From Agaricus subrufescens (Eukaryota; Basidiomycota; Agaricomycetes; Agaricales; Agaricaceae): 64,000 nucleotides of DNA. Location of the stretch: the NCBI GenBank assembly GCA_029945375.1, contig CM057066.1:1550001-1614000 (forward strand). The letters run 5' to 3'. Each line of letters begins with the position of its first letter. Position 1 is the first letter of the stretch. The notes beneath the pieces were generated by a model that worked only from the letters and a program-made list of their open reading frames with translations, had not been told where the DNA came from and ran no database searches. Below are positions 23,822 through 37,224 of the stretch, in pieces. The translations under genes were made by a program, and so were the position numbers.

Positions 23822-26309
23822 ATGAAGCTGAACGCGAAAAGCGTAGTGCTTGCCTTAACTGGGCTAGCCGCCCACTCCGCTGCACAATGTCCAGATTATA
23901 CACAATACTCACAAGTGGGCATCATGTCTTCTCATCCTTCCCTTCAATGTCTAACCGACCCCCTAGAAACCGCAAGGCAATCCTTCTAATGGTCCACTCG
24001 GCCTGCCTTTCATGCGACCTGCCCCTGCTTGTCGGACATTTAACAGTACAGCTGTCGAAGTGAGTGGCCGTGTTCTTAATTTTGGTGCAACATTCATCTA
24101 TATGACACCGTAGAAAGTCATCAGTGACATGAAATCATTGTTGAAGGACCCAGATGTCGCGCGCTTATTTGAGAATACATTCCCGAACACGCTAGGTATT
24201 CTAGAAAGAATCTTGATTTTCTTTGTTTTACTCACAACAATCCAAGATACGACGGTTAGGTATTATAGTCAGGCAAGTTGCGGAGTGATTGCCTTGAAAC
24301 CGCAGAGCCTTACTGTATCATTTTCTGACATAGGAGCAAAACCTCGCGTTCATTATCACTGGAGTAAGCAAGCACCCAAATAGTCTCTTAGTTAAATAAC
24401 TAATAAGCTCCATTATCCAGGACATTACGTGCGTGATCTCGCCCCGTTGGGAGTACATGGGTTTTGAACGTCTTGTAGGGCCCAATGGCTACGTGATACT
24501 GCCAATCAGGTTTGTTGACTATTTCGTGTCGATGGGCCCTCACTGACGTCGCAAAGTTTGCTCATTATGGTACCCTCCTTGGGCAAGACAAGGAGTTGGC
24601 TACGCTCGTGAAAGCTGTTATCAACAATGAAGCCCGTTATGTATCCCAGTACCCGTACTGTAAGTAACTCCTACAGCTGCTCGAAGCCTTGTTTTCATCA
24701 CCAGCCCAACCTAGGTGGATCATTCCAACCTCCTCCGGAGAGTGGTTTAGCTCCTTCACATAATGATTGGGCGGACGGTGTAACAGTAAATCCGTGCGTA
24801 TGCGCTTTTGTCCACTAATATAATGAAGCTCACGCGTATACTAGGCCTGTTGATAATCAAACTGTGTTCGAATGCAAAGTAAAATTTCTCTGCGGTATTT
24901 CTGTCTTTGTATGCTTACAATTTACGCGTTTAGTATGAACTCGACTCTTTGTGCGGCTTCCTGAAGCTCTCTCGCTTATACTATCAGAATACCAAGGATA
25001 CATCATTCATGAATGATAACTGTATTTACATGATTCCTCAGGTTGCTACTGACCGATAACTCACGACTAATCCAGGGCGGATGGCTATTGACCAGATTTT
25101 CAGAGTCATCAATGAACAATCACAGCCTACCTTTGACAAAGACTTCAACTTCATCTCTTTCTACAACTGGACCGGCGGCAATGGCGCATTGTCACCCATG
25201 GTAGACAATCTTGGCAATGGGGAACCAAAAGCATTCACAGGCTTGGTGGGTACCCATCATCGACCCTCCGATGATTTGAGTGTCTTCGGTAAGTCACTAT
25301 ACTTTACAGAGAATCAATTAAGCCAAATGAAAAACCCTTTCAGCTTTCTTGACACCGGCAAACGCAATGCTCAGTGTCGAGTTGACTAATCTCGCTCAAA
25401 TATTGGATCAAACACACCAGCTCAGAAATGTGAGCCAACAAGCGAAGGAGTGGAGCTCCAGAATACATCAAGCCGTTTGGGATACGACAGTAAGGCTCGA
25501 CCATATGCTCTATTAGCAGATGACGCATTGATGCACCCGTGAGTAGGTGGTCAATAACATTTTTGCTTATGAGACAAATGGTAATTTCGGTGCCTCTAAT
25601 AATGCGAGAGCGCGGACTGAAGACTGATGCTATAGGTTTCGGTGGTCGATACGTCATGGACGATGCAAATGTTCCGGTATTGAATATCTCTTCCTCGAGC
25701 AAAGCTTGAAGAGCTAACAGCCTCTGTAGTCTTTGCTTTCTCTACCGTATCTCGGGTTCCTTGAGAAAAACAATCCTGCTTATGTGGCCACACGGAAGAT
25801 GTTGTTGTCCGCTAAAAACCCCTACTTTGCGGCTGGTAAGAAGTTCCAGGGTGTCGGGTACGTCGTGTTAAAAAGAATCAGCGCATATCTAACTAATGAA
25901 CCTTAAGAGGACCTCACGTTGATCCATGGCATCCTTGGTATGGATAACTCGAGCTTTGTGTATGTCTAGCCTGACCTATCTGCCCAGGCCCATGTCCCAA
26001 ATTGCGGCCATCTTTGGCACAGATGACGATCAAGAGATTCTCAAGTCTTTGTACTTGATAGTCAATGTAGGAGCAGGAATTTCTTCTAGTGAAGTGTGGT
26101 TCTGATTATTTGGCTAGAACACAGCCGGCCTCGGTCTAATACACGAGTCACAGTCAATCTATAAGGACACCGACTACACTCGCAGTTGGTTTGCTTGGGC
26201 GAATAGCTTTTTCGCGGAGATGGTGTTGGATTTGGCGGATCGGAAGCCACACCTAGTACTGAAGCAGAATCAGAGTTACCGGCCCAATATGAACCAGACG
26301 ATGAATTAG
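23822..26309 (+). CDS. Secreted GH125 exo-alpha-mannosidase
   Basis: This is a metal-independent exo-alpha-1,6-mannosidase family protein, likely secreted or in the secretory pathway. The preferred start is ATG 23822 (MKLNAKSVVLALTGLAAHSA, signal peptide), supported by the TATA position. After removal of many introns, the family core appears: TFPNTLDTT, LAFIITGDI, AQWLRDTANQFAHYGTLLG with the acidic residue in LRD, VINNEARYVSQYPYCSSFQP, YELDSLCGFLKLS, WMAIDQIFRVINEQ, GLVGTHHRPSDDL, FAYETNGFGGRYVMDDANVP, SLPYLGFL, GGPHVDPWHPWPMSQ and ESQSIYKDTDYTRSWFAWAN. It ends at TAG 26309. One intron (24273-24333) seems to use a GC donor. Possible N-glycosylation sites (NQS, NMN) are near the end. Confidence 0.9.
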
Positions 26310-29285
26310 TGAAGTTTGTACAGTAACTTTGATCACGATATCTTCGGAATCAAATTTATCCTTCCTCTCCTTCAATCCTTGTAGAACCATCTTCCGCAAT
26401 GAACCACGTTGAAAACCAGGACCTCTACTGCTTCGTGGTCGCTAATGGTCAGGAACAATGCGTAGAAGCTATTGAGTGGAATTGCCAGTACCCAGTATGG
26501 AACTCATTCTTGACAGGCTCGCTCCCATGCATGTCACCTTGTCTACTTGCACTCCCCGCTGGAGTTTAAGAATTCTACCTCCAGAACGATGGGCCCCAGC
26601 CTCAAACCCAGCCTCCTGCTCAACTTGAAAGCGAGGTTGGGCAGCACCATCACGACACGCCACGTATCCTGAGACTATCCAGTAAGATAGGTGTTTTGCC
26701 CCGACCTGTTCTTTCCATAGACATATGCCTCTTAGAGGATATATTTCCAACCGGTCGTGTAGTCATCGCAGGTGTATAAGTGTGGTCAGTTCTCTGGGTC
26801 ATGACCTGAATTGTGCGAGGACAAAATGCTATCCAATGAATGTGATGCCCTCCACTTTGCAATTTCCGTCTCTGTTCCCACAAGCCCCTGTCGTGCAAGG
26901 TCAAGTCGTGCTTCCCTACGTATAATATTTTCCTCTCGACGTTTAGTGGTCTCGAACGCTATTAGTGCGCGCTCAGCGCTGATAACGAGACCGGATATTG
27001 CGACTGTATTGGGCAACGGGGTCAGAGGCGCGATTCTTTAGGTTTTGATATGAAAAGCGTACCCACTGACACCAGTTGTGCCTTGAAGGCTAGCGTCTGC
27101 CTCCTGTATACAAAACGAGTCGGTATCAAACAATAAAGGTATTTTACATCCTTCCTACCTAAATAAAGGCCATGAATAATGCGCCAGAATGGATAACCCG
27201 ATGCCAATTGATCCTCCCCTAAGGCCACCCTAGACGAGCGGAGACATAGGTCAGTCCCAGAGACAGATGAAAGGTTGCACTGAAGGACAACAGACCCTTA
27301 TCCCAGCATCGACCTGAACCTGGTATGCTTTGTCCGCATCCTCCTGCTGGCGCGTACGGGCTGACTGTGACATGGTGTTCCCCAACAAGATTATTTATTC
27401 TTGTTGATGCAAAGTGTCAGGTACTGCGATCTGAGGCGTTGAATTTAAAGCAGACTGATAGGTCTGTCAGGTATGTATAAATGATGGCTGACGGGTTTCA
27501 AAGTGGATAGAAACACAAAAGCAAGATGCATTGGAAACCCTATGATAAGGTTGCATATCCTATCAACCTCACAAATGACCGCCCACATTTTGGCGCTGGC
27601 TGGTAAACATCGTGTCGTAAACTGCCTACTGTCGGGACTGGCCTGTGTCTAGTCGACCTTTGCCAGTTGGATTTGAGAGCTCACTCTCTGGCGCGAACGT
27701 CGAACCCCATACTTCTTCTGTTTCTTCTTTACCCGCCTCCACTGCCACTGCCACGATAAACGTCTAGATTTTTTGGTCCGGACCATGAGAGAATTGCTCA
27801 TTTTCGCAAACGACTTGTCCTACTAAATGGCTGCCTCTTTGCGCACGGAGACCGAGATTGATTGCCAGTGCTGTCTGCGGACATATGCAAAGAACTAGGT
27901 ATTTGCCTCTCACAGCTTCCTTTGCGTTGGGCGCCTTTGTTATTGGCTTTACCTGTGCTAGTGAATGACAGCATCTAACTTTGTGACCACAGAAGGCGTC
28001 CTTCGCAAGGCCAGCGAGTTCTCAAACTCGGGTCGAGTGTAATCTTACGCCCAATTCAAAGTTTAGCCGAGTCAACCATTGTTCTGGATCCACTGCCGAC
28101 GAAGAGGAGCCGATTCGTAGCGCCTGAATGTTTCAGTCCCTTTTCTCTAGTGTCAGGCAGCCCTTCATCCCGTTTGGCCTTAGCGTCCCTAGTGCTGGTG
28201 GACCGACCTATGCCAGACACATCTTCGATTAGAAATCTATGACCGTCAAACAGTCTCTCTCAGTCTTGCTGTGTGGTCCTGACCGCGTTACTTCTTTACG
28301 CGGTGGTCAAATCTACAGTTATTCTTTCTATGAACACGGTGCCCGCTGCGTCCTATGACTAATTTAATGATATTCTCCATACCAGGTCAACTTTGATTCC
28401 CGGGGAAGCAGACAAATCACCCGAAAGGATCACAGATGGATGTATATAAACAGCTTACCGATATCAGATCTGCTAGGTAAGACTATGTATGACCTTGAAG
28501 GATTTGCCGCATAGGTATTTAGATTAGAATGATCTCTTATCCGTAGAGTCTAATCAGGTCTTGTAATGGGTAGTAACAACTGTCAATGTGAGATGGAATT
28601 CCGCCTAGGCTCACGTCCACTGGCCTCTTCTTCCCAGGGTTGGATTCCTGCCGAGAGAATTTTACCGTTAATAGATTATATTTCAGGAGAGAGGAATTCG
28701 AACCCGATCAGTTTCACACAATCTCAGTGATTTCAGGGTCAGTTCCTGCAGCATATGTCAAGTTGACTAGCTTAAGATGTGGCTGCAAGTCCTTTACGGG
28801 TCAAACCATTCTCAACTTAGTGCTGTCAAAGAGAAATAGAACCCTCAATCTCGTCCATTGTGGTCTGGAACACCTGAAAGCATATGTATGTACTTTCGGA
28901 GATAGTTTATGGTTCCTGCAGTCTTCCATTCTGTTATATCAATGTCCCCTTCCGTACGTAGCGGACATTTGAGCATTTAAATACTGTATTCTGCCTATGC
29001 CGTTCTTCGCTTCTTTTACCCAGCTATCCCTAAGCTTGGGAATTGTTTGACGGAGATGATGTATTAGAGTGACTGTCTGAACTGACAGATTATGCTTATG
29101 TTCAATATTGCTTCTGGATCAGGGCCAGAACTTGCAGATTAGCACTCCATAAGATAGTTTTAATTCATACGAAACCAAAGCAAACCAGCCAGTGAACCGA
29201 TCACCACAACAAAGGTTTAGTAAATATTAGATCCAGATAGATATCCGTCCACTCTAAAATTCTAGAAGCTCTGAGGAACGGTGCG
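26310..29285. other. Gene-poor region of about 3 kb
   Basis: No recognisable protein domain, RNA gene or intact mobile element is seen. Minus-strand frames at 26786-27016 (charged, helix-prone) and 27022-27228, and a plus-strand frame at 28640-28972, are open but have no recognised motif. The sequence may hold an orphan gene or a decayed element. Confidence 0.5.
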
Positions 29286-30921
29286 TTATGAGAAATGCTT
29301 CGACCTTTGTTGGACAATATGCAGTCTTTCTGAAGGCGGAAAAACCTTGTAGACTTCCTTGCTTTCTTCAATCACTCCTACACGCATCATGGCGAGAAGC
29401 TGGTCACACACGGCATCAAACGGTAACGTTAGTTTCCACATGTCAATACGGAAGTGAATAGGCGGAAGCGCATAAACCATTTCACATACGTTTTGTGCGG
29501 CATTTGAATGTCTATAGACACCCCCAAAGAAAGCCTCGGTGGCGTCTTTTCCTGTATATGATTCTAGCAGTCGCTTTCCACCAGGATGGTTCTCGGTGAA
29601 GGACGATACGTCATGGATAAAGCCCGAGATGAGCAAAAGTTTCCGTTCGTCGGACTCTTCCTTGACTACCGTGTCAGAACAAAGTAGTCAGCACGCAGAT
29701 AGTGCAAATAGAAACGAGAAGTGTGATCACTCACGCCTTTCCCATGACCAAACCGCTAATTCATCAGCCTTCCGCGGCCACACTAGTTTATCCTGTACTT
29801 TCTTCATCCTCTTCAACTCCATGGTGAGTATCCCTTTGTCTATTTCGTTTTCGCTGAACATCTTGAGATTTGTCGCGAAACCGAGGAAGCTGCACAAGGC
29901 AATAAACCATTTCGTCGGATCCCATTGATACCATAAATACGCATTACGGTAGTCCATCGGAAACTGGTGATGGAAATTGTGATAACCTTCACCCATGGTA
30001 AGAATAGCAGAGAAGAAATGATCTTTGGGAGAAAGCACGTCGTCATACGGCGACGAACCCAGATAGTGTGCGATGGAATTGATACAGAACGTGCTCTGTA
30101 ATTAATACAGTCAAAGAGAGCACCTCGAGGAGAGCTGAGGTAGTTACTCAACGTGGTGGGCAACAGTCAATCTCGCCGCTCCGGCAAAACACAATCCGCC
30201 AAGCCAGTCCTTCCAGACCCATCCCGTTATAACCACAGGAACGACCAAACCCCAGATAACGGCCAACGTGAAATACCATTTATGCTGCCATCTCAGGAGC
30301 CATTCATTTTTCAGATCACTCACGTCGACATTTCCCATCCCTACACCTGATTTGGACTTGGTTTTCACTAGCATCCAGCCAACGTGAGTCCATAACAAAC
30401 CCCGACTGGAATTGTAGGGATCCAACTCGCTGTCCGTATAACGGTGATGTGAACGGTGGGACTTGGCCCACCAGAGACATGACCCCTGAACCGCGCTTGT
30501 TCCACCGAATAAGAGAAAGAGGCGTAGGGGAAAAGAAGCGGTATACGAGCGGTGAGACCATAACCTATGGTAACCTGAAGGTTTCGCAAAGTTAGTCTTA
30601 CACGCTCAAGGCAACACCGGAGAAAGCTAGATCATAACCTGCTGTTATACCTATCAGGAATGGATGCCAAAAGAAAGCCAGTTAGCCACGTTGCGAGAGA
30701 ACACCGTGATCCAAAAGAGAAGACGGACCTAGCATTGAGAAGATGTAGTAAATAACAGAGAAGAAGGCCGTTTCACGTTTCATTGACAGCATCGTGAAGC
30801 CACAGAGCGCGATGGATGGCGTGATAGTAAGAACGGCGACGTTGAACCATCTTATGCCAACAATGGGAGGGAAGTCCCTTGTCCAGTACGTGGGCTTGAA
30901 ATAAGCAAATCGAGTCGCCAT
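29286..30921 (-). CDS. OLE1: Delta-9 fatty acid desaturase with C-terminal cytochrome b5
   Basis: This is a stearoyl-CoA/palmitoyl-CoA desaturase of the endoplasmic reticulum, which makes monounsaturated fatty acids. ATG 30921 begins MATRFAYFKPTYW. All three histidine boxes are seen: HRLWSH (near 30560, formed at an exon start), HRSHH (near 30460) and HNFHH in GEGYHNFHHQFPMDYRNAYL (near 29980). Hydrophobic pairs flank the first and third boxes. The C-terminal cytochrome b5 domain has the haem motif HPGG in TENHPGGKRLLESYTGKDAT. The protein ends KHFS at 29286. About four introns interrupt it. A TATAAG lies at 30965-30970 on the minus strand, 44 bases before the start. The domain order matches fungal Ole1. 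Confidence 0.95.
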
Positions 30922-32838
30922 AGTTAAGGGCTCCTTCGGTCTGCGAAAGAAGTTTAAGCGACTTCTTATATGACCCTCGAGCAGGGCTGGGGCAAGGACT
31001 CAACTCGAAATATAATGAGTATCCGCAACCACAGGAATGGGGAACGAGAGACGGATAAGAACAAACAGTCTCAATGTAAACAAGGGGATGTTTTTCGGTT
31101 GTCCACGGCCTTTGAGTCTATCAGAAGCCAAATGGCAAGATTGCTCGATCACGGCAGCTTTTCTATACGTTGGGATAATGACAGACTAAAGATGTCAAGA
31201 TGTCAGCTTCCCAGAACGCAGGACTTGAGAATCTCAGGGTCTAGTATTGAAACCCTGCCCAGTTGCTGGCCGCTCACCTGATGAGATTTGCAGCTGGAAA
31301 AATGGCGCCTGACAGAGGATAAGAATAATCACTGTGGGAGAGGCAGGATATCACAGGTATCCGTTCTTTTTTCTTGAGCCTTCTTCAAGAGATCGCTACC
31401 TTCCGTTTGCCCGCGACCACGTGTAGTGTTTAAGTGTAGATAGAGCTGCGGGGTGTGCGGGTCGGAAGGATGAGAGTCACTGCGTGGAAATCCGGCACCC
31501 GAAGCAGTAGCGGAGACCAGTTAAGAAGGGAAGAAAAGGACGGGTAAGAAAGGCTTGGGGGAATCTCTTATGGTGCTCTGGCATAAGATAAATGTAGAAG
31601 AACGCTCCGTCGTAAATGGGATATTGAATTTTTTTCCTCTTTCCAATGGCCGGAGATGAAACCCGATAAGTACAGCAAGCTAGAATCGCAGATTGTTCTA
31701 GGGGCTCGTGATCATGAGCGGTCCACTTTCCGACGGACGTGGGCAGTACTAGCGAGGATCCATTAAGCGAGGCCCCAAACAGTCGTAGATCCTGATTGGT
31801 CAGCCACACCGGCCTCTTGAACAAGTTCAAATTGAGTTCAAATATCCTCCAGGTCTGCCGGCGATTGCCAAAGGCCGCTATAGACTGCTGAACATCCTCC
31901 GCGGCTCTCACTTAACACCGCGAAAGGGTCCGTTTGTGTGTGCTCGAATTAGGCCAGACTATCCAGGCTCGTCAATGGTACCCTCACTTTAATTCATCAT
32001 CTCTTAATGCACCCCCTTTCGAGTCCTACGATAGGAACGCGCCCGGGGCGATCCGGTGCCCTACCTGGTCCCTTATTCTTCTGGTGCAGCTGTCCAACCA
32101 AGAACACTTGTTCGGCTGTTCCTTTCATATTCTGCCAGGCTCTCTGTAGTTCATACGAGTCCCATTGTCATGTGTGTGGAGGTTAATCCACCCGATCTCC
32201 ACTAGCACGGAAATTCACCATTAAGACCGATGAAGAAGATGCCGCTCCCAAGAGATCGGTATTGTTCGGTCTCACGCGGCTCCGCCACGTGCTCTAATAG
32301 TATCGCCGGCAAGCATTGAAGCATTCGATATGACGCTACTCAGTCGATCATGATCATGACAGTGTTCTTCTCTCGGGGACCTGAGCGTCGAGCGATAAAG
32401 CCGGTGCTTCCCCTCCTTCTCTTTCTAACGCCACTTTGCTGGCACAAGAGCTTTCGACTTTGATCCTCAGACGAGGGAGTAAATATCTCCATTCTCATAC
32501 TAGCTGTGCCCTATAAGACCACTCCACGAAAATAAAGAAATCTGTCGAGCAATAATAATCTTCTGGTGATGATCATCTAGCCGAAACAATTACAACAGAA
32601 GCTTCACTCCACAAGCTCAGACGTGCCTGTGAAGATTTTGGGTATTGATCACCGCCGGTGGCGGAGAGTATACAAGAATTTTCGTACTACCCAAAAAAAA
32701 TAGATCGAGGAAGACACATACGGAGTAACAAAAATCTGACAACCGCACCCTATGCCGCCAACTCATTCATAGCTGCGGTTTCAATGCACGACTACAGGTA
32801 ACTTGACATTCCTGTGAAAGATATTATGGTCGTTTGCG
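30922..32838. other. Intergenic region between desaturase and lactonohydrolase array
   Basis: This stretch of about 1.9 kb holds the desaturase promoter on the left and the 5' region of the first lactonohydrolase on the right. A minus-strand open frame at 31477-31911 has no domain and poor splice context. The 3' part (32600-32640) carries a segment that is repeated before the other two lactonohydrolase genes. Confidence 0.55.
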
Positions 32839-32846
32839 TATAAATA
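32839..32846 (+). promoter_or_regulatory. Candidate TATA box of lactonohydrolase copy A
   Basis: TATAAATA lies 66 bases before ATG 32905, a normal distance for a fungal core promoter. Confidence 0.5.
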
Positions 32847-32904
32847 TGGGTGGCGAATACCACTCGTAGGTCAGGACAGACGGCCTTGTCAAACGACGAC
32901 GACA

Positions 32905-34492
32905 ATGAGGCAACCCATGATCACCGTTCCGACTGTACTGCTCGCACTATCGGTTTCTTCTGGATACGCGGACACGCTTACAGATCGAGCTGGGAACTCC
33001 ACTCAGTCGGTCGTAAGTGCAAAGCTTTTCTTCAGCCAACTGTTCACTCACCACAGTCAATAGCAGAACGTAGACCCAAAGTCATTTGCAGTCCTCCCAG
33101 ACGATTTCTCCTTCCGGACTGATGGGTTCAATCAACGCTTCAATCCCACGAATGCTCAAGATTTCCCTATCTTCCAAGTCTTCAATGATGCGTTTCATGA
33201 TATTATAGGCTCTTCGCCATCTATATCAGAAATAGCATCGAATTCGTCTTTTGCTTTTGCTCATGAAGCACCTGTGTACATTGCCGATACCGACGAAATG
33301 TTCTTCTCGAGCAGCACCGCAATGCCGCTCAGTATGAGCGATATCGACCACAACAATGGTATCTACAAGTTGAGTCTGGCTGAAGCCGAGCGAATGCTAA
33401 AGTCAGGGGGTAATCAGGCCGTGAACGTGCCTATCACCAAGGTATTGAATTCCTCTATGCCGAACTTGGACCAGGGTTCTGATATTTCCAATATCAATTA
33501 GATCCCTTTGCCGGACAGTGTGCAAATGACCAGTGGGGGTACAGGACCAATCAACGGCCATATCGTGCTTTCAAATGCGGGTCGTGGAGATAGACCACCC
33601 TCGCTTGTGATGTTCGATCCGAAACCCCCTTATAACGCCACAACGCTCGTGAATAACTTTTTCGGCCGACAGTTCAATTCTCTCAACGATGTCAAACTTC
33701 ACCCGACCAGCGGAAAACTGTTTTTCTCTGATACCATGTACGTAGGGCATGCTATACTGGATATCCGAACGAAAGTACTGAAAGTATTGGATACAAATAG
33801 TTATGGCTTCCTTTTACAATTCCGTTCGCAGCCACCAGCTATCCCAAGTCAAATATATTCTTTCGATATGAAGACCGGCGTTGTTCGCGTTGCGGCCGAC
33901 GGTTTCGACAAGCCAAACGGAATCGCATTCACACCAGATGGTAACACTGCATACATGTAAGAATAACAACTTTTTCTTTCTGTGCTTAACAAGTTTATAC
34001 ATGTACGATAGAACTGATGGTGGTTCGGCTGGTGGCAATGCAACTGAACCAAGTACAATGTAAGTTACTTACATACTTTTGTGCCAGACGTGATTGACAC
34101 TTATGGATCGTGTCAATACAGTTACGCATTTGATGTGGATTCAAGAACGCAGGCGTTGTCGAATCGTCGAGTATTTGCCTACGTCGACTCGGGGATCCCC
34201 GACGGAATTCAACTCGACACAAAAGGAAATGTATATACGGCTTGCTCGGACGGTGTTCAAGTGCGTAAAAAATACTTACATCCCTTGATAGATCTAGAGG
34301 AGAGCGAATTCTGATTCTGATTCTTTGTAATCCTAGGTCTTTAACCCAGAAGGCACACTGCTGGGGAAATTCTTCCTTAACACTATTAGTGCCAACATGA
34401 ACTTCGCGGGGCCCGGTAGATTGGTCATTTTAGCGGAGACGAAAGTGTATTTGGCCAAGATTTCGTCAAGCACCAAAGGCTTGCTTTCTTAA
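32905..34492 (+). CDS. Lactonohydrolase (SMP-30/gluconolactonase-like), copy A
   Basis: This is a predicted secreted beta-propeller lactonase, like fungal lactonohydrolases that open aldonate or similar lactones. ATG 32905 begins a signal peptide (MRQPMITVPTVLLALSVSSG). Exons joined by hand give VDPKSFAVLPDDFSFRTDGF, FAFAHEAPVYIADTDEMFF, PLPDSVQMTSGGTGPINGH, GRQFNSLNDVKLHP, FDKPNGIAFTPDGNTAYI, NRRVFAYVDSGIPDGIQLD and GNVYTACSDGVQVFNPEGTL. These match the Asn/Asp-rich metal-binding loops of the family. The protein ends KGLLS at TAA 34492. It is the first of three tandem paralogues that share intron positions. The substrate is unknown. Confidence 0.88.
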
Positions 34493-34760
34493 CGTTCGGG
34501 ACTAGCTAGCTCAGATTTTCGATAAACTTATTAAACTACTGACCTTTGTTAACTGTTGAGTCAAGTTGGGTTCCTAAAGGGGGTATATAGTACACCAATC
34601 AGTATCACGCGGTGGCTGCCGTCGCTGTCTTTAAGCAGAAGCAAGTTTCCCTACGGCATTGTCACATGAACGTAATGTTGAAAGCGAAGAATAGCCATTT
34701 TTTCCCAACTTTTACCGCGCCTGTTCTGTGAAAGGAGAATCTCGCTCCACGGAATCGGAC

Positions 34761-36518
34761 ATGCCTGTGAAGTCTTTAGATGGTGAGAATATAACTTCTA
34801 CCACAGGAGATGCCAGAAAGTCCCAGGACTTGAGTTCTGCCCCAAGGACAAACCGACTCAAAAACAGACGAAACAGATCAGCGAGAGGTCCGTCTGACGT
34901 ACCCAAAACCAAGATGATAACGAGGCGCACCATCACCATTTCGACTGTGTTACTTATAGTCTCTATTGCATATGCGAGTACACTCCAAGGCAGAGCTGGA
35001 AACGTCACAGCCCCACCTCAATCAGTCGTACGTAGCCTTTCAAGTCCCTCGAGCTACTAAACATTCTTACCCACACAGGTTATTGACCCAAAATCGTTTG
35101 CTGTCCTTCCAGATGACTTCCCTTTCCGCACAGATGGTTCCAGTCAACACTTCAACCCTACAAATTCCCAAAACTTCCCTATATTCCAGATCTTCAACGA
35201 AGCCTTTCTCGACATCATAGGCTCATCACCGTCTATATCGGAGATCGCATCCAATTCGAGCTTCGCGTTCGCCCATGAAGCACCTATATACGTTTCCGAT
35301 ACGGACGAAGTATTTTTCGCTAGTAATGATGGAGGACCATTGGGGATGAGTGATATCAATCACAACAATGCTTATTTCAAATTGGACTTAGCCGAGGCGG
35401 AGCGACTGTTGGGGTCCAAAGGTAATCAGACAGTCAATGTGCCCATCACGCAGGTAAATATTTCGGGTTTTTTTTTCTCGACTATATGGAGCTTGGATCT
35501 GAACAGAATTTCAATTCTTTTTTTTTTCTTTTTGATGGTGCATCAATAGATCCCGTTGCCGGACAGTATACAAATGACAAATGGCGGTACAGGTCCCCTG
35601 AACGGCAACCTCATACTGATAAACTCGGGTCGTGGAGACATAGCTCCCACAATTGCATTGGTTAATTCGAAATCACCACACAATGCCACAGTAATCTTGA
35701 ATAACTTTTATGGTCGACAATTCAATTCTCTGAACGATATTAAAATCCACCCGAGGAGCGGAAATTTGTTCTTTACGGATACTATGTACGTAGGGCATGG
35801 CACAGATGCTATAATAATAGGAGAAGAGACTGAAAATATTGTGACAGCTATGGATTCATTAACAGATTCCGTGACTCCCCTCTAATCCCGGGTCAAGTGT
35901 ATCGCTTCGACTTGGGTACCGGTGCCGTTCGTGTTGTGGCTGATGGTATCAACAAACCAAACGGAATTGCATTCACGGGCGACGGTAAAATTGCATATAT
36001 GTAAGTCCACTCATTTACTCTTCCTACACTGAGCAGCATTTTGAATTTCCAAAACATAGTACCGATACTGGTTCTGGAGGCGGCGCCGCAACTGATCCGA
36101 GCACAGTGTGAGTTTTAAGAACCATTATATTTTATCACCACAGGTACTCATGTGATCATCACCAAGTTACGCATTTGACGTTGATCAAAACACGGAAACA
36201 TTTTTGAATCGTCGGGTATTCGCTTACGTCGATGCAGGCATACCCGATGGAGTCCAAGTCGATACAAACGGGAATGTTTATACCGCTTGTGCTGACGGTG
36301 TCCATGTGCGTATATATATTGATAGTTTCATAGATCGAAGCCAATTCTGATTCCCGTGGCAGGTCTTCGCACCAGATGGCACGCTAATCGGAAAGTTCTT
36401 CACCAACATTCTTGGTGCCAATATGATCTTTGCCGGTCCTGGAAGATTAGTCATTTTATCGGAAACAAAGGTGTTTTTGGCAAAGATCGCAAGCAGCGTA
36501 AGAGGTGTAGTCTCTTAA
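34761..36518 (+). CDS. Lactonohydrolase (SMP-30/gluconolactonase-like), copy B
   Basis: This is the second tandem paralogue, with the same domain order and intron positions as copy A. Two in-frame starts are possible. ATG 34914 gives a signal peptide directly (MITRRTITISTVLLIVSIAY). ATG 34761 adds a 51-residue polar, basic leader beginning MPVKSLDGENIT, which would turn the hydrophobic segment into an internal anchor. Motifs include FAFAHEAPIYVSDTDEVFFA, PLPDSIQMTNGGTGPLNG, GRQFNSLNDIKIHP, NKPNGIAFTGDGKIAYI and NRRVFAYVDAGIPDGVQVD. The DT..YGF join removes an intron starting near 35785. The protein ends at TAA 36518. No disabling change was seen. Confidence 0.86.
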
Positions 36519-37224
36519 CGTTAACGTCGAAGTCTTCAGAACTTTCGAGCCTAAATTGTAACACTATCGTCATGCACTCGAATACCAAACTCGGTTACCA
36601 TTGAATCGATTTTGGCTATTGAAATGACCATGACCAATCTCCATCATCGGGGCATTAAATTATCCCACAGAAATTGAATTTTTAGGTTTGGTTTGTGGGC
36701 GCGATTTACCGCCGTTAAGTCTAGAAGAAACGCCACATTCATTGCCCTCGCTAGATATTATTTTTGGGTTCCTTTCCCCATTTCGCACATTTAGGCTAGT
36801 AACATGCACAAGATTCAATCTCTACAACTACGTCTGATGACCGCGCTGTGATGCAAACAGTAGTTGTCATCCATGTGGAACAAAGTCAAATTATTAGTGA
36901 CGGCTTGATGCAGCTTCTAAATCGACATAGTAGAGCAATATTCATCCAAGTCATTCTTTTTTCATTATTGTCGGGATCTTCTTGTGCCAATCTGATTAAA
37001 CGTGAGAAATTTTGGGATGACTGAGTGAACTCTACCGTAAATAGTACTACCTCTCACTGCCACAACCAACATCACACCCCAAAGGAAGACCTCTGCTTTA
37101 AGTTGAGACGGAAGATAGTATCCCGCGGGCTTTGTCATGATCGTAACCTTGAGAAGGAGAGACCGGTCTTCTAGCCCCAAGTTTCACAAGTGCCTGCTCT
37201 ACGAAAGGGACGTTCCTCTCCACG
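36519..37224. other. Intergenic region between lactonohydrolase copies B and C
   Basis: This stretch of 706 bases is AT-rich and has no supported gene. Its right end merges into the leader segment that is repeated upstream of all three copies. Confidence 0.55.

Noticed and set aside
28690..28702. tRNA T-arm-like sequence (GGTTCGAATTC type, minus strand)
   Set aside because: No matching A box, anticodon stem or acceptor stem was found nearby.
28640..28972. 110-codon plus-strand open frame
   Set aside because: It has no motif, signal or splice support and sits in a gene-poor region.
31477..31911. 144-codon minus-strand open frame
   Set aside because: It has no recognised domain, low-quality start context and lies in promoter-type sequence; likely chance.
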